Of a stretch of DNA of 18,154 bases, positions 5,004 to 13,176 are shown in pieces. The stretch spans positions 1 to 18,154 of the forward strand of contig CANQCA010000017.1 of NCBI GenBank assembly GCA_947589585.1, written 5' to 3'. Position 1 is the stretch's first letter. Each line of letters opens with the position of its first letter. The notes beneath the pieces are model-generated. The model had not been told where the DNA came from. It was given only the letters and a program-made list of their open reading frames with translations, and did no database searches. The position numbers and the translations under genes were made by a program. The stretch comes from an uncultured Clostridia bacterium. Its GTDB lineage: Bacteria > Bacillota > Clostridia > Christensenellales > Borkfalkiaceae.

Positions 5004-6740
5004 ATGAACTATGCCGCCATCCGCCACCGCTGCGCCTTTACCGACTGCTATGCGCTCTCGAAAGAAGAGATCGAGGTGCGCCTTACGGCGGGAAAGGAAG
5101 TGGAAGAGGTCTTTCTCATCCACGACGATCCCTACATCGCCCACGGCGGACCGTGGAAGGGGAAGCGCGAGAGGATGCTCCCCCTCGCCGAGCTCGGCTG
5201 CACCCGCATCTGGCACGCGCGGATAAAGCCGCCCTTCAAGCGGGAGCAATACTATTTCGAGATCTGCGGGGAAGGGGAAAGGGTCATTCTCGCCGAAGAT
5301 GGCATCTATCCGCCCGACGAATGGGAGAGAAAGGGCCGCATGAAACAGCTCTTCCGCTTCCCGTGGCTGAACGGCGCCGACGTCTTCGAAGTCCCCTCAT
5401 GGGCGGAAAATGTTGTTTGGTATCAGATCATGCCCGATCGTTTCCGCCGCGGCGACCCCTCCCGCCCGCACAGCAAGCGGCTCAAGGATTGGAAGGATGG
5501 CAGCCGTATCTCGCACAACGATTTCTACGGCGGAGATCTTTGCGGCATCATAGAAAAGCTGCCCTATCTCAAAGATCTCGGCATCACGGGGATCTATCTG
5601 ACGCCCATCTTCAAGTCGAATACCCATCACAAGTACAACACGGCGGACTATATGACGGTCGACCCCGACCTCGGCACGGAGGAAGATCTCATCGCGCTCG
5701 TCGAAAGGGCGCACAGCCTCGGCATCCGCGTGATGCTCGACGCCGTCTTCAATCACAGCGGGACGGATTTTTTCGCATGGCAGGACGTCATAAAAAACGG
5801 GAGAAACTCGAAATACTTCGATTGGTACTTCATAAACGGCGAAGAGGATTTCCGGAAGGAAGGCGTGGGCACGCACGACGGAAGATACTACTCCTTCGCA
5901 TTCGCGGCATACATGCCCAAGCTCAATACAAATAACCCCGAGGTCATCGCATATTTCACAAATATCTGCAAGAATTGGCTGGAAAAATGGCACATCGACG
6001 GCATACGGTTCGACGTGGGGAACGAGGTCTCGCACACATTTTTAAGAAGCCTTCGCACATCGCTCAAAGAGGTCTCCCCCGACGTATTCCTGCTCGGGGA
6101 GATCTGGCACGACAGCCTTCCCTGGCTCACAGGCGGGGAGTACGACAGCGTCATGAATTACCCGTTCCTCATGAGTATCAACGATTTCTGGACGAATGAC
6201 GCCCTCACCGCGCACGATCTGAAATGTATGCTCGGCAGGCTTTTTACGATGTACTATACGCAAGTATCGCGCGTTCTCTTCAACCTCATCGACTCGCACG
6301 ACGTCATGCGCGCCTTTACGCGGTGCGGCGGGCTCGATCAGATGCTCTGTCAGCTCACCCTTCTTTTGACGATGCCCGGTTCCCCCTGCATCTACTACGG
6401 CACAGAGGCCGCGCTCGCGGGCGGGGACGACCCCGATAACCGCCGCCCGATGCCGTGGGCCGAGATCGAGAGCGGCAAATGCGACGAAGCGCTCTCGGCG
6501 GTCAAGGCCCTCTTGGCCGTAAGGCGCGACCGCTTTTCCCCCTCGGGAGATATCACCTTTTTGGAAGAAGCCGCCCATCCCCGCCTCATCCACTACGCTC
6601 AGACCTCTCAAAAGGGCAGGCTCGAAGTATTCATCAATGCGGGGAAGGAGCCCGCCGAGGCGCCGACGGGTGCGGTGCTCTTTGAAAGAAACGTGCGCGG
6701 CGGCATGCTTTTACCGAACGGGATCTCCATCCTTGCATAA
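5004..6740 (+). CDS. GH13 alpha-glucan hydrolase, neopullulanase/cyclomaltodextrinase type
   Basis: Predicted to hydrolyse alpha-1,4 (and perhaps alpha-1,6) bonds in short maltodextrins, cyclodextrins or pullulan fragments inside the cell. The 578-residue product has an N-terminal CBM34-like beta domain (about 1-125) followed by the catalytic barrel from VVWYQIMPDRF (137-147). Landmarks are GGDLCGIIEKLPYLKDLGITGIYLTPIF (176-203), DAVFNH (246-251), the nucleophile D337 in GIRFDVGNEV, the acid/base E366 in LLGEIWHD, and the third acid D433 in LIDSHD. YYGTEAALAGGDDPDNRRPMPW (464-485) and a short C-terminal beta domain complete it. This layout is typical of GH13_20 enzymes. No signal peptide is present. 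The gene is alone on its strand, divergent from ruvC and convergent with the glycosyltransferase. The exact substrate cannot be told from sequence alone. Confidence 0.93.
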   Translation: MNYAAIRHRCAFTDCYALSKEEIEVRLTAGKEVEEVFLIHDDPYIAHGGPWKGKRERMLPLAELGCTRIWHARIKPPFKREQYYFEICGEGERVILAEDGIYPPDEWERKGRMKQLFRFPWLNGADVFEVPSWAENVVWYQIMPDRFRRGDPSRPHSKRLKDWKDGSRISHNDFYGGDLCGIIEKLPYLKDLGITGIYLTPIFKSNTHHKYNTADYMTVDPDLGTEEDLIALVERAHSLGIRVMLDAVFNHSGTDFFAWQDVIKNGRNSKYFDWYFINGEEDFRKEGVGTHDGRYYSFAFAAYMPKLNTNNPEVIAYFTNICKNWLEKWHIDGIRFDVGNEVSHTFLRSLRTSLKEVSPDVFLLGEIWHDSLPWLTGGEYDSVMNYPFLMSINDFWTNDALTAHDLKCMLGRLFTMYYTQVSRVLFNLIDSHDVMRAFTRCGGLDQMLCQLTLLLTMPGSPCIYYGTEAALAGGDDPDNRRPMPWAEIESGKCDEALSAVKALLAVRRDRFSPSGDITFLEEAAHPRLIHYAQTSQKGRLEVFINAGKEPAEAPTGAVLFERNVRGGMLLPNGISILA

Positions 6741-6784
6741 AAAACGGGCATACCATGTCCGAAGTATACCCTTCACAAAATATG

Positions 6785-6818
6785 AAATAAGGACCCTGCA
6801 CGGGGTCCTTATTTTTTT
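6785..6818 (+). terminator. Intrinsic terminator of the GH13 gene
   Basis: AATAAGGACCC (6786-6796) pairs perfectly with GGGTCCTTATT (6803-6813) around a six-base loop, and the plus strand runs straight into a T-tract (6812-6818). It lies 45 bases after the GH13 stop. The other strand has a weaker U-run, so it may also serve the converging glycosyltransferase gene in part. Confidence 0.88.
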
Positions 6819-6831
6819 CTTTCCTGCACCC

Positions 6832-8076
6832 TTATTTTCGGGCGGAGATGATCTCGCTGTAATACTCCTTCGCGCGCTCGACGACGCCCTCCCACGTGAT
6901 ATAGAGGTCGCGGAAGGCGTTTTTGCCCGTCTGCTCGAGAGCGGCGCGGTCGGAAACGGCCTTCATGATCCCGTCGGCAAACGCCTCTTTCTCGCAGGGA
7001 AAGATGTAGCCGTTCACCCCGTCCGTCACAGTGCAGGAAGTGGTGCTCCCCGCCGCAAAGGCCGTCGGGCAATAGCGGGACGCCGCTTCCACCTGCACGA
7101 GGCTGTTCGTATCGTAGAGGCTGGGGAAGAGGAAGAGGTCCGCCGCCGCATAGATCTCTTCGAGGACGGACTTCTCGGAGATATGCCCCTCGAATACGCA
7201 CCTGTCCTCGGCGTCTTCTTCCTTGAGTTTTTTGAGGAGCTTGGCATGATCGGGCCCCTCTCCCACGAAGAGCATGCGGAATGCAAGGCCTCTTTTTTTG
7301 AGCTCACCCAAAACTTCGGCGAGGAAGAGAATATTTTTCTGCTCGACGAGCCTTCCCACAAAGATGAATAAAAGCTCGTCGTCCGCATCGAATTTTTTGC
7401 GGGCGAGGGCGCGCTCCGTCTCATAATCCTCACTCGCCGTAAAGACGGTGGCGTTGGGGAGAAAGCGCATCTTTCCCTGATAGCCGTAGCTTCTCGCGAC
7501 TTCCCCCACGGCAGGCTGCATCGTCCACACTTCGTCGCTGCCGCAAAATACCTTCATGATGAAGTGCATCAAAAAGCGGGTGAGAAGGCCGTCGCCCACG
7601 TATTTGACGAAATCCTGCCTGTACTGGGAGTGGAAAGTCGTGACCATGGGGATCCCCTTCTTCTTGTGCATCCTGAGGGCGATGCGGCCGAGGAAGAAGG
7701 GCGAGTGGCAGTGAATGAGATCGATGCGGATCTTTTTGAAGAATTTCCTGTAGCAGCGTGCGGCCCCGGGGAGGACGACATTGTAGCCGAGCGGCTTGCA
7801 ATAAAAATTGGGCACGCCCACGACGGGATAGTCGCGAAGATACACGTCCCCCTTGAATGAGGGGGCGAGGACGAGGATATTCACCTTCTCCTTAAGGTTC
7901 CTGCAATAGTTATCGAGCACGTTGACGACGCCGTCGAAAACGGGAAAATATGTATCGCACACCATGAGCACGGTGGGCTTTCCGTTTGAATTGTACTCCT
8001 CGGCAACGTCCTGCAAGAATTTTTGATACTGCGCGGATCTCCGCTTGGGAGTGCTTCCGTATAGACTGCTTTCCAT
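6832..8076 (-). CDS. GT4-family glycosyltransferase
   Basis: A GT-B fold, GT4-type enzyme that transfers a sugar from a nucleotide-sugar donor, probably to a lipid or cell-envelope acceptor at the inner face of the membrane. The 414-residue product has a 33-residue polar N-terminal extension, then the acceptor-side Rossmann domain from PTVLMVCDTYFPVFDGVV (34-51), with IDLIHCHSPFFLGRIAL (118-134) and VTTFHSQYRQDF (145-156). The donor domain starts near LLFIFVGRLVEQKN (235-248) and includes LFVGEGPD (269-276). The usual E-x7-E motif appears as D322-x7-E330 (DTNSLVQVE), a conservative change. Relatives include diacylglycerol glucosyltransferases and PimA-like enzymes, but the acceptor cannot be assigned. 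AGAGGAAGG precedes the chosen ATG. No transmembrane segment is evident. Confidence 0.9.
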   Translation of the reverse strand: MESSLYGSTPKRRSAQYQKFLQDVAEEYNSNGKPTVLMVCDTYFPVFDGVVNVLDNYCRNLKEKVNILVLAPSFKGDVYLRDYPVVGVPNFYCKPLGYNVVLPGAARCYRKFFKKIRIDLIHCHSPFFLGRIALRMHKKKGIPMVTTFHSQYRQDFVKYVGDGLLTRFLMHFIMKVFCGSDEVWTMQPAVGEVARSYGYQGKMRFLPNATVFTASEDYETERALARKKFDADDELLFIFVGRLVEQKNILFLAEVLGELKKRGLAFRMLFVGEGPDHAKLLKKLKEEDAEDRCVFEGHISEKSVLEEIYAAADLFLFPSLYDTNSLVQVEAASRYCPTAFAAGSTTSCTVTDGVNGYIFPCEKEAFADGIMKAVSDRAALEQTGKNAFRDLYITWEGVVERAKEYYSEIISARK

Positions 8077-8103
8077 AACCTTCCTCTTGATGTCGGCTTT
8101 TTC

Positions 8104-8132
8104 ATTTTACAACCCATGCCGCCGTTTGTCAA
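8104..8132 (-). promoter_or_regulatory. Sigma-A promoter of the glycosyltransferase gene
   Basis: On the minus strand TTGACA (8127-8132), a 17-base spacer and TAAAAT (8104-8109) form a near-consensus promoter. The start site near 8097 would give a leader of about 20 bases including the AGAGGAAGG ribosome site before the ATG at 8076. The hexamers are identical to those of the ruvC promoter. Confidence 0.82.
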
Positions 8133-8261
8133 GCAAATGCGGCAAAAAGTGGTTTTGTTCCGATCGCGGAAGGCGCTTTCGCCAAGATGCCCGCCCTTTA
8201 TACAAAAATTGCAATTTTCCTCTCGTGCCGAAGGGAATAGGATAGGGGCAAAGAGGTGTAT

Positions 8262-9056
8262 ATGCAACTTTCAAGTCTCATCGGAAAACCCGTTCTCTCC
8301 CCTGCGGGCGAAGCCTACGGCTACATCACCGCGGCCCGTCCCAACAAAGATCTCACGAAAATTTCCTGCCTCGTCGCGGCGGACGACGAGGAGGAGGAAC
8401 AGTTCATCCCCATGCGGGCGGTCCTCTCGCTGGGCGACGCCGTCATCGTCGGGAAGGCGCGGCTTCAAAGCGTCTCGGGCGTCGAGGGCCCCATCGGGAA
8501 GAAGGCCTTCGCCTATACGGGGGAATACCTCGGCACGGTGTGCGATCTGCTCCTCGGCGACGGTTCGGAGTCCATCCTCGTTCTCACGAAGGAAGGGATC
8601 CGCACGACGGCCGCGGCCGCATGTGCCGTGTGCGGGGAACATGTCGTGCTCTATCTCGACAGCAAGGCGCGCGATGCGGCGGTAAAGAGTGCCAAGCGGC
8701 CCTCCGCTTCCCCTTCGCACCCCCGTGCCGCTAAGGAGCGGAGTAAAAAGCCTTCTCCCGCCATGGAAAAAACGCCGCGAAATAGCGACGAAATGGAAGC
8801 AAGGACGGAAGCGGAAATCCCCATCTCCACAGAAAATGTGGTACCCATGCCTGAGACAAAGGGGCCGCAAACGAGCTCTGTAAACCTTTTGAGCAGGACC
8901 GACCTTCTCGGAAGATATGTGAAAAGAAGTGTGTTCGACGCCTGCGGGATGCCCGTCGCACTCGCGGGGGAACGCATCACGCCCGCCATTCTCGCCCGTG
9001 CGCGGCGGGCGGGAAGGCTGATCGCTCTCGCCGCAGCCTCCCTCACCGTACAATGA
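8262..9056 (+). CDS. PRC-barrel domain protein
   Basis: The 264-residue product starts with two PRC-barrel-like units: MQLSSLIGKPVLSPAGEAYGYI (from residue 1) and, after VEGPIGKKAFAYTGEYLGTVCDLLL (74-98), a second half to about 133. PRC barrels are small beta folds that bind RNA or protein partners, as in RimM. A charged, proline- and lysine-rich linker (about 135-205) leads to a conserved-looking tail, LLGRYVKRSVFDACGMPVALAGERITPAILARARRAGRLIAL (215-256), of a kind seen in other Clostridia PRC proteins. Role unknown. I prefer the ATG at 8262, five bases after GAGG; the in-frame GTG at 8256 overlaps that ribosome site. No clear promoter stands out between 8133 and 8250. Cytoplasmic, no signal peptide. 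Confidence 0.8.
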   Translation: MQLSSLIGKPVLSPAGEAYGYITAARPNKDLTKISCLVAADDEEEEQFIPMRAVLSLGDAVIVGKARLQSVSGVEGPIGKKAFAYTGEYLGTVCDLLLGDGSESILVLTKEGIRTTAAAACAVCGEHVVLYLDSKARDAAVKSAKRPSASPSHPRAAKERSKKPSPAMEKTPRNSDEMEARTEAEIPISTENVVPMPETKGPQTSSVNLLSRTDLLGRYVKRSVFDACGMPVALAGERITPAILARARRAGRLIALAAASLTVQ

Positions 9057-9101
9057 AAAAAGGCGCCGCGCAGAAGACGGTTTTCTGCGCGGCACTTTTT
9101 T
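9056..9101. terminator. Bidirectional intrinsic terminator between convergent genes
   Basis: GCCGCGCAGAA (9065-9075) pairs perfectly with TTCTGCGCGGC (9083-9093). The plus strand continues into six T residues (9096-9101) and the minus strand into a run of U opposite A9056-A9061. The stem begins right after the PRC-barrel stop and two bases separate the T-run from the stop of the converging membrane-protein gene, so it can end both transcripts. Confidence 0.92.
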
Positions 9102-9102
9102 G

Positions 9103-9717
9103 CTATAATTTATATTTTGCAGTCATCTTGAGTGCGGAAGCGAGGCAGTCGCCGAGGGTGCCGAGCTCCCCTTGGGTGAGCGGTTTGGAGCGGTACCCCT
9201 CGACGAGATGGGAGATCGTCTCCACTTCCAAACGGTCGGAGGGGGACAGCGCGCACTTCTTGAGGCGGTCCAAAAGCTCCTGCGCATAGCCGAGCTGCAT
9301 CCCGCTCTCCTCGGCCGTAAGGCGCGGCGCGTCCTCTTCGAACTTACACACCTTGGGCGGGCGGTCCTCTCTTCTTGGGATCGCCTGCGGGAAGAATTTC
9401 TCATACAGCTTCTCATCCTTCGAGGCACGCCTCTTTTCACGCTTTTTGCGGGGCGGGATGAGGAAGAGAAATTTGAGCAGGGCGGCGTAGAGCGCATACA
9501 GCCCGAGAAAGACAAATGCAAAATGCAGTTCCCCCCTGCAGGCGAGAAGGGTAAAGGATGCCCCGCCGAGGCCGATCGCAATGCGCGTATAGAACGCTCT
9601 TCCCCCGAAGAGAAGGGCGGCGACGGTATAGAAGAGCAGCACGGCGGGATAGAACAGGAGCGGGATCCAGGCGGGGATGGCGGTGAGAGCGTCGACGATG
9701 GTTTGAAATGCTTGCAT
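9103..9717 (-). CDS. Small membrane protein with charged cytoplasmic tail, unknown function
   Basis: The 204-residue product, counted from the ATG at 9717, has about three hydrophobic helices: 15-37 (IPAWIPLLFYPAVLLFYTVAAL region), 43-60 and 64-87 (FAFVFLGLYALYAALLKFLFLI region). A strongly basic segment, PRKKREKRRASK (89-100), follows and by the positive-inside rule places the soluble C-terminal half in the cytoplasm. That half is mixed-charge and helical in character (YAQELLDRLKKCAL and LEVETISHLVEGY regions). I recognise no family. A TTG at 9738 would add seven residues; neither start has a good ribosome site. It begins about 70 bases after the addA stop on the same strand with no promoter seen between, so it probably is the last gene of an addB-addA unit. 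Confidence 0.72.
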   Translation of the reverse strand: MQAFQTIVDALTAIPAWIPLLFYPAVLLFYTVAALLFGGRAFYTRIAIGLGGASFTLLACRGELHFAFVFLGLYALYAALLKFLFLIPPRKKREKRRASKDEKLYEKFFPQAIPRREDRPPKVCKFEEDAPRLTAEESGMQLGYAQELLDRLKKCALSPSDRLEVETISHLVEGYRSKPLTQGELGTLGDCLASALKMTAKYKL

Positions 9718-9786
9718 ATTGCTTAAAGCATAGCCCAAATTCGCCCGCGAAATACCCCCCTTCCTGCCGAAAATTGCTTTGCTGTG

Positions 9787-12700
9787 TCACATATTTATTT
9801 CGTCGAGCGTGGCGATGTTCAAAATGACCGCCCGTACCCGTTCGAGGGGAATGTGCCCGATCTTCGCGACCGCTCTTCTGTATAACGCGATCTGCGGCGC
9901 ATAGTGGGCGCGGATCCCCGCGGGCGAGCGCGAGGAGAACTTATAGTCGACTATGAGATACCCCCCATCCTCCTCGGCGAGAAGGTCGATCGCCCCTTGG
10001 AAGATGACCGCATCGCCCTCTTCCCCCTCATAGAACTCGCTCGCGGGAAGGGAGGCGAGGAATTGCCGCTCCCGCCAAGTGCGCCTTTTTGCAAGTGCGC
10101 AAAGCAGGGGGGTCTTCAAAATTTTCGTAAGATGCCCGACGTCGAGTAGGTCGATCTGTTCCTTTGAAAGAAGCCCCTCCCGCCGCATGCGCAAAAGCTC
10201 CTCTTCGGCATCTCCCGCAAAGTCCGCGTGCTCTAAAAAAGCATGGTAGGCAAGGCCTGTCTCCGTCGAGAAGACGGCGTCTGCATCCGAGATGAGCGTC
10301 TCCCGCTCATCTTCATCGCAAACATGGTATGCCCGTTTTTCCTCAAGTGCCTGTGCATCGCGGATGAGGCTCGTGGCGGAGCTCTTCACGGGAAGAAGGG
10401 TCGCCGCCGCATGCGGATAGGGCTTGATCGCCGATATGATCTCCTCTGCGGCAGCGGGGTCGGCGGCGATCTGTTCTTCGCGGGGGGGCTCCTCGGTCTG
10501 CTCCGTGTCGCGGACAAGAAGGCCGAGCAATTTCTCGCGGGGAATGAGATCCGAGAGCCGCACGGCGCGGTCGGGGTCGAAGTTGAGGTTCTCCTCTTCC
10601 CCCGAAAACTCGCTCTCAAAGACGAGATGCAGGCGGTAGATCGCACGCGTCATGGCGACGTAGAGAAGGTTCTTCTCCCCCTCGATCTCCTCTTTTTGCA
10701 TGCAGATCGCGGCGGCGCGGCGCTTGAGCGTCTCGTAGCGGACCTTGCTTTGGAAATCGAAGCTGCGGGGTGCGAGGCCGAATTTTTCCGTCCACATCGT
10801 CTCGTCGCGGTCGGCGCCGTGGAAGGGGGTATCGAGGTCGGCCACGATGACGACGGGGAACTCGAGCCCCTTGGATGCGTGCATCGTGAGCACACGCACC
10901 GCGCCCTCTCCCCCGCTCTCCGCATACAGGATCTTCTCGTCGGCATCCTTGATGCGGCGCAGAAAATCGTGGATATCGCCCGCATCCGCGCTCTCTTCAA
11001 GCAGTCGTCTTACGCGTGCTATGGCGCTATTCCCCCCACCCATGCCCGCGATCTGGGCTTCGAGACCGTCTGCAAGCAAGATGGAGAGCATCTCGGAAGC
11101 GGTCTTTACGCGGCACAGCGTCCGATAGGTCTCGACGCGGGCGAGGAAGGCGCCGATCTTTTGCGAAAACACACCGGGCTGCCTTGCGAGGTAGCGCACT
11201 GCCGTGCGGAAGGGCGCTCCCCTGAAGCGCTCCCCCGTGCGAAGACGGATGAGGGCGAGTTCATGTTCGTCGAACCCGCCGAGGGCGGAGAGCATCGCCG
11301 AAGCGAGCGGGATATCCTGCTCCCCGTTGTCGAGAAGGGAGAGCCAGTCGATGAGAAGGCGGATCTCGAAGAAATCGCAGATATTCACCCCCGCGGACGA
11401 TGTGACGGGAATGCCGTGCTCGCCGAGGGCGGTCACGATGGCGGGGGCGCTGCCCGAGTTCTTCCTTACTAGAATGGCGATATCGCCGTATCCGACCTTC
11501 CGCTCACAGCCTTTATCGGCATCGAAGATCTCCCCCTGCGCACACTCACGGGCCACGATCCCGGCGATCCGTTCCGCGAGGGGATCCCAAACTTTTCGCT
11601 CCCCCGCCTCGGCGACGCTGTAGACCCCGCGCTCCCGCTTTTGTTTTTTTTCCCGCTCCACGCTGTGGCAGAGCACTTCGCCCGTATGCCCTTGGAAGCG
11701 GTCTCCCCCCGTCATCGGGATATAACCGGCGCTCCCGCGATACACTGCGCAAAAGACGGTGTTCACGGCGTCGAGGATGGCCTTCGCCGAACGGAAATTT
11801 CTGTCCAGGGGGAGGGCGCCGCCGCACGAGCGTTCCATTTGGGTGAAGTACTCCGTCCTGCTGCCGCGGAACCCGTAGATCGCCTGCTTCTTATCCCCGA
11901 CGACGAAGAGCTCTTCGCCCGTCAAACAGTTGAGGATCTCTCCCTGGAGGGGGTTGACGTCCTGATACTCATCCACGAAGATGAAGCGGTAGGTCTGTCT
12001 GAGGGCGGTTTGCACCTCCTCCCGCTTCAATGCGGAGAGGGCGAGATGTTCGAGGTCCCCGTAATCGAGGACGCCCGCCTCCCGCTTAAGGCGGGTATAC
12101 TCCTCATCGTACATGAGGGTCAGTTTTGCAAGGGCAGCCGCGCGGGCCCTTCCCTCGCCATAGCGCATGAACTCCTTGCCCCAGTCGGGCGTTTCCGAGA
12201 GACGGGAGACGAGTTCCTTGAGCTCCTTTGCAAGCGCTTGGGCCTGTCCGATCGCATGCAGCACTTCTTCGGGATCGGAAGCCCTGCGCGCGGGACTTCT
12301 CGGGAGCGTGATGAGCGCCCCTTCTTCATACATTGCAAACAAGTCGCCCGCGGATGAAATTCTCGCCGCTCCCTCCTCTATCGCCTCGAGAAGGGGCAGG
12401 GCGCGGGGACAGAGGGCCTCCGAGGCCGTATGTAGGGCCTGTGCCCGCCGCAGGATGCTCCCCGCGTGCGCGGCCTCTTCTGCGGCAATGTAGCGAACGA
12501 TCTCTTTGAGCTCCGCCCGGTCGGGATCGTCCGAGAGTACAAAGGCTCGCGCATCCGCGATCTCTTCCTGCAGAGAAAAGGCGGTCTTACCGCTCATTTT
12601 CAGAAGGCGTTCCCGATAGCCGTCGAGCGCACGCATCTTCTCGTAGAGGCCAGCGATGAGCTTCCTGAGCGTGGCGTCCTTTTTTTTGCGGAAATAGGCC

Positions 12701-13176
12701 GAAAGGAGTTGCATGAACCATTCCTCACCCCCTTCGTACGCCCTCTCGAAGGCGAGATCGAGCGCACGCGAGGAAAGCGAACGGCCCGCGGCGTCGTTCC
12801 CGTCGACGATGACAAAACGCGGATCGAGATCCAAGAGATAGAAATATGTACGGACAAGCCTTGCGCAGAAGGCGTGGATGGTGCTGATGGAGGCGAGGGG
12901 AAGGTCCTCGAGTTGCCCGAGAAGGCGGGCGCGTTCTTCCCCCGAAGACGAACGGTAGGCCTCGGCAAGCTTGAGACGTGCCCTCTCCCGCATCTGCGCC
13001 GCCGCCTTCTTCGTGAAGGTCACGGCGAGGATCTCCCTGACGCCCGCTTCCCCCTTCCTGAGAATGGAGACGAAGCGCTCGATCATCACGGCCGTCTTTC
13101 CGCTGCCCGCAGAGGCGGAAACGATGACCTTTCCGCGCGAGGCGATCGCCGCCTCCTGCTGATCTGTCCAACTCAT
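9787..13176 (-). CDS. addA: ATP-dependent helicase/nuclease subunit AddA
   Basis: AddA is the 3'-5' UvrD-like motor and one nuclease of the AddAB complex, which resects double-strand breaks for RecA. The product is 1129 residues from the ATG at 13176, close to the usual 1200. Helicase motifs in order: Walker A ASAGSGKT (21-28), TFTKKAA (53-59), Walker B FVDEYQD (400-406), VVGDKKQAIYGFRGS (425-439), RNFRS (459-463), TMHASKGLEFPVVIV (764-778) and LLYVAMTRA (837-845). The C-terminal RecB-type nuclease shows H978, D1063 in GAIDLL, and D1077/K1079 in VDYK. AGGAGG sits five bases before this ATG, and the ATGA overlap with the addB stop supports it; an upstream frame adding 27 residues would lie inside addB and is rejected. 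It acts as a heterodimer with AddB. Confidence 0.97.
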   Translation of the reverse strand: MSWTDQQEAAIASRGKVIVSASAGSGKTAVMIERFVSILRKGEAGVREILAVTFTKKAAAQMRERARLKLAEAYRSSSGEERARLLGQLEDLPLASISTIHAFCARLVRTYFYLLDLDPRFVIVDGNDAAGRSLSSRALDLAFERAYEGGEEWFMQLLSAYFRKKKDATLRKLIAGLYEKMRALDGYRERLLKMSGKTAFSLQEEIADARAFVLSDDPDRAELKEIVRYIAAEEAAHAGSILRRAQALHTASEALCPRALPLLEAIEEGAARISSAGDLFAMYEEGALITLPRSPARRASDPEEVLHAIGQAQALAKELKELVSRLSETPDWGKEFMRYGEGRARAAALAKLTLMYDEEYTRLKREAGVLDYGDLEHLALSALKREEVQTALRQTYRFIFVDEYQDVNPLQGEILNCLTGEELFVVGDKKQAIYGFRGSRTEYFTQMERSCGGALPLDRNFRSAKAILDAVNTVFCAVYRGSAGYIPMTGGDRFQGHTGEVLCHSVEREKKQKRERGVYSVAEAGERKVWDPLAERIAGIVARECAQGEIFDADKGCERKVGYGDIAILVRKNSGSAPAIVTALGEHGIPVTSSAGVNICDFFEIRLLIDWLSLLDNGEQDIPLASAMLSALGGFDEHELALIRLRTGERFRGAPFRTAVRYLARQPGVFSQKIGAFLARVETYRTLCRVKTASEMLSILLADGLEAQIAGMGGGNSAIARVRRLLEESADAGDIHDFLRRIKDADEKILYAESGGEGAVRVLTMHASKGLEFPVVIVADLDTPFHGADRDETMWTEKFGLAPRSFDFQSKVRYETLKRRAAAICMQKEEIEGEKNLLYVAMTRAIYRLHLVFESEFSGEEENLNFDPDRAVRLSDLIPREKLLGLLVRDTEQTEEPPREEQIAADPAAAEEIISAIKPYPHAAATLLPVKSSATSLIRDAQALEEKRAYHVCDEDERETLISDADAVFSTETGLAYHAFLEHADFAGDAEEELLRMRREGLLSKEQIDLLDVGHLTKILKTPLLCALAKRRTWRERQFLASLPASEFYEGEEGDAVIFQGAIDLLAEEDGGYLIVDYKFSSRSPAGIRAHYAPQIALYRRAVAKIGHIPLERVRAVILNIATLDEINM

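Noticed and set aside
4910..5935. A 341-codon plus-strand frame overlapping the GH13 start
   Set aside because: It is out of frame with the GH13 domains, arginine-rich, and begins upstream of the likely GH13 promoter.
10243..11472. A 409-codon plus-strand open frame opposite addA
   Set aside because: Entirely antisense to the addA helicase motifs, with no domain and no convincing ribosome site.
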